Source: Streptomyces sp. R33 (GTDB taxonomy: Bacteria > Actinomycetota > Actinomycetes > Streptomycetales > Streptomycetaceae). Taken from it: a DNA stretch of 64,000 bases. The stretch spans positions 1 through 64,000 of the forward strand of contig NZ_CP165728.1 in the NCBI RefSeq assembly GCF_041200175.1. Direction: 5' to 3'. Below the pieces are notes generated by a model that was not told the origin of the DNA, made no database searches, and worked only from the letters and a program-made list of their open reading frames with translations. Both the position numbers and the translations under genes were made by a program. Positions 50,668 to 58,810 of the stretch are shown piece by piece (positions within the stretch are counted from its first letter, which is position 1; each line of letters starts with the position of its first letter).

Positions 50668-52023
50668 GTGAAGGACTCGAAGGACAGGCTGGAAGACCTG
50701 CGGGCCGAGATCGAGCGCCGCAACCCCGCGCAGCCCGAGTTCCACCAGGCGGTACGGGAGGTCCTCGAGACCCTGGCACCCGTCTTCGCCGCCCGGCCCG
50801 AGTACGCCGACCCGGCCGTCGCCCTGGTGGAGCGGCTCACCGAGCCCGAGCGGCAGATCGTCTTCCGTGTCCCGTGGCAGGACGACCGGGGCCGCGTCCA
50901 CGTCAACCGCGGCTACCGCGTCGAGTTCAACAGTGCGCTCGGCCCGTACAAGGGAGGCCTGCGTTTCCACCCGTCGGTGGACATCGGCGTGGTGAAGTTC
51001 CTGGGCTTCGAGCAGATCTTCAAGAACGCCCTGACCGGCCTGGGGATCGGCGGCGGCAAGGGCGGCAGCGACTTCGACCCGCACGGCAGGTCGGACGCCG
51101 AGGTCATGCGCTTCTGCCAGTCCTTCATGACCGAGCTGCACCGGCACATCGGCGAGCACACCGACGTGCCCGCCGGGGACATCGGTGTGGGCGGCCGGGA
51201 GATCGGCTACCTCTTCGGCCAGTACCGGCGCATCACCAACCGCTGGGAGGCCGGCGTCCTGACCGGCAAGGGCCGGGGCTGGGGCGGCTCCGCGATCCGG
51301 CCGCAGGCGACCGGCTACGGCAGCGTGCTGTTCGCCGCCGAGATGCTGGCGGTCCGCGGCGAGTCGCTGGACGGGCTGACCGCGGTGGTCTCCGGCTCCG
51401 GCAATGTCGCGCTGTACACGATCGAGAAGCTGCAGCAGCTCGGCGCGAACCCGCTGACCTGCTCGGACTCGAAGGGCTACGTCGTCGACGACAAGGGCAT
51501 CGACCTGGCTCTGCTCAAGCAGATCAAGGAGGTCGAGCGCGGGCGCGTGAGCGAGTACGCGGAGCGCCGTGGCTCCTCGGCACGGTTCGTGCCCGGCGGG
51601 CGGGTCTGGGAGGTGCCGGCGGACGTCGCCTTCCCCTCCGCCACGCAGAACGAACTGGCCGCGCAGGATGCCCGTACGCTCGTCGCGGGCGGGGTCAAGG
51701 CGGTCTCCGAGGGCGCCAACATGCCGACCACTCCCGAGGCCGTACGGATCCTGCAGGAGGCCGGGGTCGCGTTCGGGCCCGGCAAGGCGGCCAACGCGGG
51801 CGGGGTCGCGGTCAGCGCCCTCGAGATGAGCCAGAACGCCGGCCGGGCGGCCTGGAGCGCGCAGCGCGTCGAGGACGAGCTCGCGGACATCATGCGCTCG
51901 ATCCACGCCGTCGCGTACGAGACCGCCGAGCGGTACGGGGCCCCGGGCGACTACGTCACCGGCGCGAACATCGCCGGGTTCGAGCGGGTCGCGGACGCAA
52001 TGCTGGCGCAGGGCGTCATCTGA
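50668..52023 (+). CDS. gdhA: NADP-specific glutamate dehydrogenase
   Basis: The 451-residue enzyme has all features of hexameric GDH: the glutamate/ammonia site FNSALGPYKGGLRFHPSVD, GIGGGKGGSDFDPHGRSD with the catalytic Lys/Asp, and the dinucleotide-binding VVSGSGNVALYTIEKLQQLG. It aminates 2-oxoglutarate to glutamate. The length matches the roughly 450-residue NADP form. The GTG start has GGAGGG upstream; a longer ATG frame is less likely. The gene stands alone on this replicon and is probably an extra copy. Confidence 0.92.
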   Translation: MKDSKDRLEDLRAEIERRNPAQPEFHQAVREVLETLAPVFAARPEYADPAVALVERLTEPERQIVFRVPWQDDRGRVHVNRGYRVEFNSALGPYKGGLRFHPSVDIGVVKFLGFEQIFKNALTGLGIGGGKGGSDFDPHGRSDAEVMRFCQSFMTELHRHIGEHTDVPAGDIGVGGREIGYLFGQYRRITNRWEAGVLTGKGRGWGGSAIRPQATGYGSVLFAAEMLAVRGESLDGLTAVVSGSGNVALYTIEKLQQLGANPLTCSDSKGYVVDDKGIDLALLKQIKEVERGRVSEYAERRGSSARFVPGGRVWEVPADVAFPSATQNELAAQDARTLVAGGVKAVSEGANMPTTPEAVRILQEAGVAFGPGKAANAGGVAVSALEMSQNAGRAAWSAQRVEDELADIMRSIHAVAYETAERYGAPGDYVTGANIAGFERVADAMLAQGVI

Positions 52024-52197
52024 CCGGGCGGGCCCGGGGCTCCGGCTCCGGGCCCGTGCGGGGGCACGGTGCTGCCGAGCGGGCGGGCGGCGGCGGGCTT
52101 CGACTCCGGCTCGAGTGCAGGCGGCCCGGTCTTGCCCGGTGGGGCGGAGCCGGGCCGTAGCCTGGGGCCGACCAGGCGATGAGAACACCAAGGGGGC

Positions 52198-53556
52198 GTG
52201 ACCGTGCTGACCGCTTTGGACGGGGTGTACGGGGACCGGAAGGACGCGATCGGCGTCGCGGGGCGGACCGCCTCGTACGAGGAACTGCTGGGCGCGGCGC
52301 GCGCAGTGGCCGCCGACGTGGCCGGGGCGAAGGCCTTCGCGGTGACCGCGACGGCCTCCCTGGAGACCGTCGCCGCCGTGGTCGGCGGGCTGCTGGCCGG
52401 AGTGCCGTTCGTACCGCTGCCGCCGGACGCCGGGCCCGCCGAGCGCGAGCACATCCTGCGTGACTCCGGGGCGGCGCTCGTGGACGTGGACTTCGCCCGG
52501 CGCTCCGACTGGAACGGGCCCGCCGCCGCGCCGGAGGACCCGGCGCTGGTGCTGTACACATCCGGCACGACGGGCGCGCCCAAGGGCGTGGTGCTGACCG
52601 GCGCGGCGCTCGCCGCCGACCTGGACGCGCTGGCCGGAGCCTGGCAGTGGAGCGCCGAGGACACGTTGGTGCACGGGCTGCCGCTGTTCCACGTGCACGG
52701 GCTCGTGCTGGGCGTGCTCGGGGCCCTGCGCACCGGCAGCCGCCTCGTGCACACCGGGCGGCCGACGCCCGAGGCGTATGCGGCGGCGGGCGGGAGCCTG
52801 TACTTCGGGGTGCCGACCGTGTGGTCCCGTATCGCCGGGGCCCCGGATGCCGCGGCCGCGCTGTCCGGGGCCCGGCTGCTGGTCTCGGGCAGCGCCGCAC
52901 TGCCCGCGCCGGTCTTCCGGGACCTGGAGCGGCTGACCGGGCTGCGGCCCGTGGAGCGGTACGGGATGACGGAGACGCTGATCACCATCAGCGGGCGCGC
53001 CGGCGGTGAGGTCCGGCCCGGTACGGTCGGCACGCCGCTGCCGGGGATCCGGACCCGGGTCGAGGCCGAGCCGGGCGCCGAGATCGGGGAACTCCAGCTG
53101 ACCGGGCCGACGTTGTTCGCGGGGTACCTGGGCCGCCCGGAGGCCACGTCGGCCGCGTACACCGAGGACGGCTGGTTCCGCACGGGCGACATCGCGGCCG
53201 TGGACGAGGCGGACGGGGTGCACCGGATCGTGGGGCGGGCCTCCATCGACATGATCAAGTCGGGCGGCTACCGGATCGGCGCCGGGGAGATCGAGAACGC
53301 GCTGCTGGACCACCCCAAGGTCAGCGAGGCGGCGGTGGTGGGGGTGCCGGACGCGGACCTGGGGCAGCGGATCGTCGCGTTCGTCGTTGCGGAGGGGGTG
53401 ACGGGCGCCGAGCTCACGGAGTTCGTCGCCGCGAACCTGTCCGTGCACAAGCGGCCGCGCGAGGTGCGGTTCGTGCCGGCGGTCCCGCGCAACGCGATGG
53501 GCAAGCCGCAGAAGAAGCTCCTGCTGACGGGGGAGTTCGACCCGCAGGCGGGCTGA
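52198..53556 (+). CDS. Acyl-CoA synthetase (AMP-dependent)
   Basis: The 452-residue enzyme belongs to the adenylate-forming superfamily. The P-loop-like LVLYTSGTTGAPKGVVLTGA lies near 118. YGMTETLITISGR is the adenine-binding motif, and GWFRTGDIAAVDEADGVHRI with GRASIDMIKSGGYRIGAGEI leads to the C-terminal domain. It ends with the catalytic PRNAMGKPQKK lysine. It activates a carboxylic acid to its CoA thioester. It is shorter than most and close to malonyl/fatty-acyl synthetases. GTG start. A convergent terminator follows. Confidence 0.88.
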   Translation: MTVLTALDGVYGDRKDAIGVAGRTASYEELLGAARAVAADVAGAKAFAVTATASLETVAAVVGGLLAGVPFVPLPPDAGPAEREHILRDSGAALVDVDFARRSDWNGPAAAPEDPALVLYTSGTTGAPKGVVLTGAALAADLDALAGAWQWSAEDTLVHGLPLFHVHGLVLGVLGALRTGSRLVHTGRPTPEAYAAAGGSLYFGVPTVWSRIAGAPDAAAALSGARLLVSGSAALPAPVFRDLERLTGLRPVERYGMTETLITISGRAGGEVRPGTVGTPLPGIRTRVEAEPGAEIGELQLTGPTLFAGYLGRPEATSAAYTEDGWFRTGDIAAVDEADGVHRIVGRASIDMIKSGGYRIGAGEIENALLDHPKVSEAAVVGVPDADLGQRIVAFVVAEGVTGAELTEFVAANLSVHKRPREVRFVPAVPRNAMGKPQKKLLLTGEFDPQAG

Positions 53557-53561
53557 GGGCG

Positions 53562-53590
53562 GGGCCGTGGTCAGGGCCACGGCCGCTGGC
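53562..53590. terminator. Convergent terminator hairpin
   Basis: Arms GGCCGTGG and CCACGGCC flank six bases, between the stops of the synthetase and the MarR gene. Confidence 0.5.
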
Positions 53591-53613
53591 CCCGGCCGTG
53601 GCCCGGGCCGGGC

Positions 53614-54066
53614 TTAGCGGCCTTCCCGGACCAGGTGGCGGGCCAGGAGCTCCAGGGCCTCGGTCACGGCCGGGAGGCGCGCGGCCTCGGTGCTGCCGAG
53701 GGCCTTCGCAAGGGCCTCCTCGACCTTGGAGGAGCCCGCGGCCCGGACGGCGGCCACGCGGTCGGAGACGGTCGAGGACGGGCGGACCAGCGTGCGGCGG
53801 CGGTCGGCGGGATCGGGGGCCGTGTGCACCGAACCGGCCTCGCGCAGGCGGGCGACGGCGGTGGAGACCTGGCTCTGGGGCAGCCCGGTGCGCTGGGCCG
53901 TCTCGCCGACGGTGGTGTCGGGGTGCGCGGCGATGTCCCCGGCGACGATGACCACGGAGCGGGTGCTGCCCGCGTACTGGCCCGGTCCGCCGGGGGGTTC
54001 GGGCAGAGCTTCCTCGCCGAGCTTCATCAGGGCGCGGCCCAGCAGGAACAGTTCGATTCCATCCAT
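53614..54066 (-). CDS. MarR-family regulator
   Basis: The 150-residue protein starts MDGIELFLLGRALMKLGEEA and has the winged helix: VGETAQRTGLPQSQVSTAVA followed by RLREAGSVHTAPDPADRRRT. The DPxDxRRT wing is typical of MarR proteins. It is divergent from the hydrolase at 54184 across a region with inverted repeats. It probably represses both genes until a ligand binds. Confidence 0.82.
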   Translation of the reverse strand: MDGIELFLLGRALMKLGEEALPEPPGGPGQYAGSTRSVVIVAGDIAAHPDTTVGETAQRTGLPQSQVSTAVARLREAGSVHTAPDPADRRRTLVRPSSTVSDRVAAVRAAGSSKVEEALAKALGSTEAARLPAVTEALELLARHLVREGR

Positions 54067-54076
54067 GGAGGCAAGG

Positions 54077-54110
54077 TACATCAAGGTGGATACATCTCTC
54101 TTGATGTATC
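54077..54110. promoter_or_regulatory. MarR-type inverted-repeat operator
   Basis: TACATCAAG (54077-54085) pairs with CTTGATGTA (54100-54108), and GATACATC (54089-54096) pairs with GATGTATC (54103-54110). These nested AT-rich repeats lie between the divergent MarR and hydrolase genes, 10 bp from the MarR ATG. Confidence 0.65.
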
Positions 54111-54183
54111 TGTTTCGATGGATTAGGCTGGTCGCAGAGCAGCGGACGAAGGCCGTTGCGGCAGACATCTTGGGGGAGTCGTC

Positions 54184-55038
54184 ATGTCCGAGACCGTTCA
54201 CAGCAGCAGCGGCACCACGGGGATCCTGGCGGTGGCAGGCGCCACGCTGCACTACCGGGTCCAGGGATCCGGCCCGCTACTGCTCATCGCACAGAGCGGG
54301 GAGGGGGATGCGGACCGCACGGTCGACATGGTCCCCCATCTCGCCGACGCGTTCAGGGTCCTGACGTACGACCGGCGCGGCCTCTCCCGCAGCCGGCTCG
54401 AGGAGCCCGGGCGGACCACGTCGCTCGCGGAGCACGCCGAGGACGTGCACCGGCTGCTGGCGGCGGTCACCGACGAGCCCGCCCTGATGCTGGGGTGCAG
54501 CATGGGCGCCCTGATCGGGCTGCATGTGGCCGCGCGGTATCCGGGGCAGGTGGGCACCCTGGTGGCCCACGAACCGGTGGCCCCGCGGCTGCTGCCCGCG
54601 GAGCTGCGGGGCCGTCACGAGGCGGAGCTCGCCGGGCTGCAGGAGCTGTACCGGGCGGGCGGGCTCGGCGGGGTGTTCGCCGAGATGGCCCGGGTGGTGG
54701 GCATTGACCCCTCCCGGCAGGACGCCGAGCCGGGCCTGACCCCGCAGCCGATCGATGATCAGCGCCGCGTCAACTTCGACTACTTCATCGAGCACGACCT
54801 CTCGGCGGTCATCGGGGACACCCTCGACCCGGCCGAACTGACCCGCACGCAGACCCGGATCATCCCGGCGGTCGGCGCCGGGACCCCGGCCGGGGTGTTC
54901 GACCACCGGTGCGCCATGGAACTGGCGGACCTCCTGGGTGCCGAGATACGGACCTTCCCGGGCGGGCACAACGGGAACACCACGCACCCCAGGGCCTACG
55001 CGGAGGAGCTCCGGTCGCTGCTCGCCACGACGCGCTGA
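54184..55038 (+). CDS. Alpha/beta hydrolase
   Basis: The 284-residue enzyme has the alpha/beta fold with DRRGLSRSR after strand 4, the nucleophile elbow GCSMGA (Ser about 106) and the catalytic His in PGGHNGNTTHP near 264. An Asp for the triad is expected near residue 236. It hydrolyses an ester or similar bond; the substrate is unknown. Its divergent MarR gene suggests induction by the substrate. The length is normal. Confidence 0.85.
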   Translation: MSETVHSSSGTTGILAVAGATLHYRVQGSGPLLLIAQSGEGDADRTVDMVPHLADAFRVLTYDRRGLSRSRLEEPGRTTSLAEHAEDVHRLLAAVTDEPALMLGCSMGALIGLHVAARYPGQVGTLVAHEPVAPRLLPAELRGRHEAELAGLQELYRAGGLGGVFAEMARVVGIDPSRQDAEPGLTPQPIDDQRRVNFDYFIEHDLSAVIGDTLDPAELTRTQTRIIPAVGAGTPAGVFDHRCAMELADLLGAEIRTFPGGHNGNTTHPRAYAEELRSLLATTR

Positions 55039-55113
55039 CCCGTGTCGCTTGCTTCCTGCTAGATCCCGGGCCCAGGCGGACTCGAACGGCCCGGGAGCGG
55101 GGGGTGCGGGGGC

Positions 55114-55508
55114 AGCGACTGAACGGGAGCGACTGAACGATTGCTGGGTCGCTGGGGGCGGTTGGGGAAAGGTGCAGGTCAGAGGGCTGATTTGGATGCG
55201 GCAGCGACTGAAGCGACTGAAGGCTCAGGTATATGGAGACATTGGCGTGCGTGCGCGTGTGTGCGCGTGTGCGTCATATATAGGCGACTTGAGTCGCTTC
55301 GGTCGCTGTTCTGTCTTGCGCAGGCCTGTGACCTGGTGTTCTGTGAGCTGCTCGGCGAGCGACTGAAAGAGATTCGGTAGCTGACCCGTCAGTCGCTCGG
55401 TCGCTGGGGCTCCCTGTGGACGCGTACACCTGTTCTGGCTCATATGCCTCTCGTCCCTCAGGGGTTTCGCTAATCTGATTTTGAGCGTTGAGTCGCTTCA
55501 GTCGCTGA
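55114..55508. other. Iteron-containing origin 2 (GCGACTGA type)
   Basis: Copies of AGCGACTGAA stand singly, paired or inverted at 55114-55138, 55203-55221, 55285-55310, 55357-55366, 55389-55406 and 55490-55508. A 30-bp perfectly alternating purine/pyrimidine tract (55245-55274) followed by CATATATA lies between them. No gene is present. The layout copies origin 1 but the iteron differs in one base (GCG for GGG). Confidence 0.78.
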
Positions 55509-55520
55509 TGGGGGAAGTGA

Positions 55521-56633
55521 ATGGCAGCTGAGCTGCGGGTTTCGCGCAGCGACCCACGGCAGTTCACCAGAGCTGCAACGGTCGCATCGCAGCCTCTGAC
55601 GACTGCCAGATGGTGTGCGCGTCAGGGGTGGCCGGTTCACCCCCTTGCCCCGGGCCGCAAGACGCCGGTGGGCAACTGCGACGCGTGCCGCGCCCCGGGC
55701 CACAACCGCGGGGCGTGCGACTGCCTTCGGGCCGGTGGCTGGTGCCATGGATTCCATGCAGCCACGCTCGACTTCGAACGGATCGAGCAGTGGTGGGGTG
55801 CCCGCCCCGAGCTCGGGGTCGGGGTCGCCACGGGCCCCGCAGGCCTGGTCGTCATCGACATCGACGCGCACGCGCGCGAACTCCCCGACCGCGAACGGCT
55901 GCTGCCGGGCGTCCGGATAGCCGACACGGTCGACCTGACCGGGCTGGCCAACGGCTTCCACACCCTGGGCGTGCTGGCGGCGCTGCGGGGCGCAGCCAGT
56001 CCGGCCGACGACGAGTCCACCCTGCGCGTGCGCACGCCCTCCGGGGGCCTGCACGTGTGGTACCGCAACGCCGGAGGCCACCGGTGGCAGTGCTCCGCGG
56101 GATCGGGCGGTGGCCGGGCCCTGGCCTGGCAGGTCGACGTACGGGCGCACGGCGGGTACATCGTGGCTCCGGGGACCGTGACCCCGGCGGGCGTCTACCG
56201 GCCCGTGGGCGGTACGCGCGTGCCCGCGCCGCTGCCCGCCTGGCTCGCCCGGGAACTGGAGCGCACCGGGCACCTGCCCTCCGCGGCCGCCCACGGACCC
56301 CGTCCTGTGCCGCCGCGCGCCCGGCAGGCCGTGATCGCGGCGGGCGGGGGACGCGGTGCGCCGGAGCGGGTCCTGGCCGGAGTGCTCGCCGAGGTCGCTG
56401 CCTGCGCCGCCGTACCCGAAGGGGCTGCTTTCTCCGAGAAGTTGAACCGCGCCGCCTTCACGGCCGGCGGACTGGTCGCAGCCGGGCACGCCGGCGAGGC
56501 CGAGGTCCTGCGGGCCCTGCAGGATGCGGCCGAGCTGGCCCGCCCCGGGCAGCAGCACCGCTGCCGCGCCATCATCCGTGGCGGGCTCAGCGCGGGACTG
56601 GCACGTCCGCTGACCCTCCGGGGCCGCGTGTGA
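55521..56633 (+). CDS. Bifunctional DNA primase/polymerase (module 2)
   Basis: The 370-residue paralogue of the protein at 33693 has HPLAPGRKTP, the DID catalytic pair in VVIDIDAHA (113-115), GGLHVWY, and the same cysteine block (NCDAC at 52-56, CDC at 66-68, WCH at 74-76). It would prime synthesis at origin 2, whose last iteron ends 13 bp before the ATG. The helicase start overlaps its stop (GTGA). Overall similarity to module 1 is clear along the whole length. Confidence 0.88.
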   Translation: MAAELRVSRSDPRQFTRAATVASQPLTTARWCARQGWPVHPLAPGRKTPVGNCDACRAPGHNRGACDCLRAGGWCHGFHAATLDFERIEQWWGARPELGVGVATGPAGLVVIDIDAHARELPDRERLLPGVRIADTVDLTGLANGFHTLGVLAALRGAASPADDESTLRVRTPSGGLHVWYRNAGGHRWQCSAGSGGGRALAWQVDVRAHGGYIVAPGTVTPAGVYRPVGGTRVPAPLPAWLARELERTGHLPSAAAHGPRPVPPRARQAVIAAGGGRGAPERVLAGVLAEVAACAAVPEGAAFSEKLNRAAFTAGGLVAAGHAGEAEVLRALQDAAELARPGQQHRCRAIIRGGLSAGLARPLTLRGRV

Positions 56634-58177
56634 GCGTCGAGAACGACAGCATGCTGTCCGGCTTCGACGTGCAGGCCGTCGCCGCCCAGATCCTTGCGCA
56701 GCCCGTCCCGGCTCCCCGGGAGCCGGCGGAGTCCAGGGGGAGTTCTGCCGGCCGGGAGGCGGCCGGCCCCGCCCCGGCGGCAGACGGCGAGGCGACGGCG
56801 GACGGACTGCTGCCGGACACCCTCACCGACCGCGGCAACGCCAAGCTGTTCGTCAAGCTCTACCGCAACGACTACCGGCACGTCCCCGGGATCGGCTGGT
56901 TCCGCTGGGACGGCACGCGCTGGCAGATCGACGAGGACGACACCGTGATGTGGTCCGCGGGCGACCTCGCGGAGTCCATCGCGACCGCCGACCCCCGCGG
57001 TCTCTACACCCCGGCCGCGCTCCAGCAGCACCGCCGCCGCACGCTCAGCACCAGCGGGATGAACGCCATGCTCACCCAGGCGAAGTCCGCCCCGGGCATG
57101 GTGCTCAACGCGGCCCGGCTGGACGCCGATCCGTACGCGCTGTGCACCCCCGCGGGCGTCGTGGACCTGCGCACCGGACACATACGCCCGGCCGAGCCCA
57201 CGAAGGACTTCCACTCCCGTTCCACCTCGGCCGCGCCGCAGCCGATGCCCACGCCGCGCTGGAACAGCTTCCTGACGGACACCTTCGGCGAGGGGCCGGA
57301 GGGCGCGGAGATGATCGACTTCCTGCAGCTGCTGCTCGGCTACTCCGTCACCGGAGACGTCGGCGCCCAGGTCATGCCGTTCCTGTTCGGGTCCGGCAAG
57401 AACGGCAAGTCCGTGCTGCTCGACGTCCTGATGAAGCTGCTCGGGGACTACGCGGACGCGGCGCCCCCCGGGTTCCTGATGTCGCGGCCGTACGAGGGGC
57501 ACCCGACCGACCTCGCGGAGCTGCACGGCCGGCGCGTGATCGTGTGCAGCGAGGTCAAGCCGGGCGACCGCTTCGACGAGGCCCGCGTCAAACTGCTCAC
57601 CGGCGGCGACCGCATCAAGGCGCGCAGGATGCGGCAGGACTTCTTCAGCTTCGAGCCGACGCACAAGATGTGGCTGCTGGGCAACCACCGGCCCGAAGTG
57701 GGAACCGGCGGGTTCGCGTTCTGGCGGCGGATGCGGCTGATCCCGTTCGAGCGGGTCGTCTCCGACGACCGCAAGATAGACAACCTGGCGGACATCCTCG
57801 TCACCCAGGAGGGCCCGGGCATCCTCAACTGGCTCATCGAGGGCGCCCGTCGGTACGTCGGCGGCGACAAGGACCTCACGGGCCCCGAGCGGGTGCGCAT
57901 CGCGACCACGGCGTACGCGGAGACCGAGGACCACACCGGGCGCTTCATCGGCGAGACCTGCCGCCTCGAGGCCGATCTGCGGGCGGAGCAAGCGCAGCTG
58001 TACGCGGCCTACAGGGGCTGGTGCCAGAATGAGGGGGCCCCTGCGATCTCTTCCCGGGCCTTCGCGGCACGCGTCCGCGAGGTGGTGGGACTGGCCTCGC
58101 CGAAGGAAATGATCCTGTCCAACCAGCGCAAGTACTACCCGGGCATCGGCCTGCTCGCGGACGAGGAGACAGCATGA
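56630..58177 (+). CDS. P4/D5-type replicative helicase (module 2)
   Basis: The 515-residue paralogue of the protein at 34778 shares ALCTPAGVVDLRTG, Walker A GSGKNGKS, VIVCSEVKPGDRFDEARVKL, KMWLLGNHRPEVGTGG and FWRRMRLIPFERV. The GTG start overlaps the prim-pol stop, and the next gene starts at an ATGA overlap. The linker region (about 25-60) differs most from module 1. Intact. Confidence 0.9.
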   Translation: MSVENDSMLSGFDVQAVAAQILAQPVPAPREPAESRGSSAGREAAGPAPAADGEATADGLLPDTLTDRGNAKLFVKLYRNDYRHVPGIGWFRWDGTRWQIDEDDTVMWSAGDLAESIATADPRGLYTPAALQQHRRRTLSTSGMNAMLTQAKSAPGMVLNAARLDADPYALCTPAGVVDLRTGHIRPAEPTKDFHSRSTSAAPQPMPTPRWNSFLTDTFGEGPEGAEMIDFLQLLLGYSVTGDVGAQVMPFLFGSGKNGKSVLLDVLMKLLGDYADAAPPGFLMSRPYEGHPTDLAELHGRRVIVCSEVKPGDRFDEARVKLLTGGDRIKARRMRQDFFSFEPTHKMWLLGNHRPEVGTGGFAFWRRMRLIPFERVVSDDRKIDNLADILVTQEGPGILNWLIEGARRYVGGDKDLTGPERVRIATTAYAETEDHTGRFIGETCRLEADLRAEQAQLYAAYRGWCQNEGAPAISSRAFAARVREVVGLASPKEMILSNQRKYYPGIGLLADEETA

Positions 58178-58563
58178 GCGCCCTCATCGCAGAAGACGAG
58201 ATCGTCCACGAAGTGGACCTCGTCTGGCTCGAGGACATCAGCCGGCTCGACTACGTCCGCCAGAGCCTGGACCGGCTGCCGACCCGGCGCGGCAGGCCCG
58301 CGTACCACCGTGACGGCCGGATGGTCGGGTACGCCCTGCTGGGGCCGAAGGCCAAGCCTTCGCGCTCCTCCGGCACCTTCCGGCGGCGGGTGTTCTGGCT
58401 GCTGCCGCACGACCGGGACACCGCCCCCGACGGGCTGTACGCGCGGGGGGCGCCGGCCGAGGCCGTGGACGCCAGGACGCTGGCGCCGGGCATCAAGGGG
58501 CGCAAGACCGAGCGCTCGGAGGGCGGACCGATGTCGTCGGCGATGCGGGGGCTGATGCCGTAG
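58174..58563 (+). CDS. Small conserved replication-module protein (module 2)
   Basis: The 129-residue protein shares DLVWLEDISRLDYVRQSLDR, YHRDGRMVGYALLG, VFWLLPHDRD and GLYARGAPAEAVDARTL with the module-1 protein. It is translationally coupled to the helicase. The retained partnership in both modules argues for a function in replication or copy control. No domain name can be assigned. Confidence 0.72.
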   Translation: MSALIAEDEIVHEVDLVWLEDISRLDYVRQSLDRLPTRRGRPAYHRDGRMVGYALLGPKAKPSRSSGTFRRRVFWLLPHDRDTAPDGLYARGAPAEAVDARTLAPGIKGRKTERSEGGPMSSAMRGLMP

Positions 58564-58810
58564 ACCGGCCAGACGGTGCCGCCCGCGGCGGGGCCGGGGG
58601 CTCGTCTTCGCACTGGACGGCAGGGAACTGCACAACGCGGTCGGGGAAGGTGCGCGGTACCGGGTGGTTCGTTTCGTGATCGTCCTACGGGCCGACGCGG
58701 GCGCAGTCGCCCCGTGAGGCAGCGCCGTCCCGTTCCCTTCACTGACACCGTGCGCCGCGAGCGGCGAGTCGGCGGCGCGACTCGCGGCGGCCGGGTCAGA
58801 AGGTGGCGCT

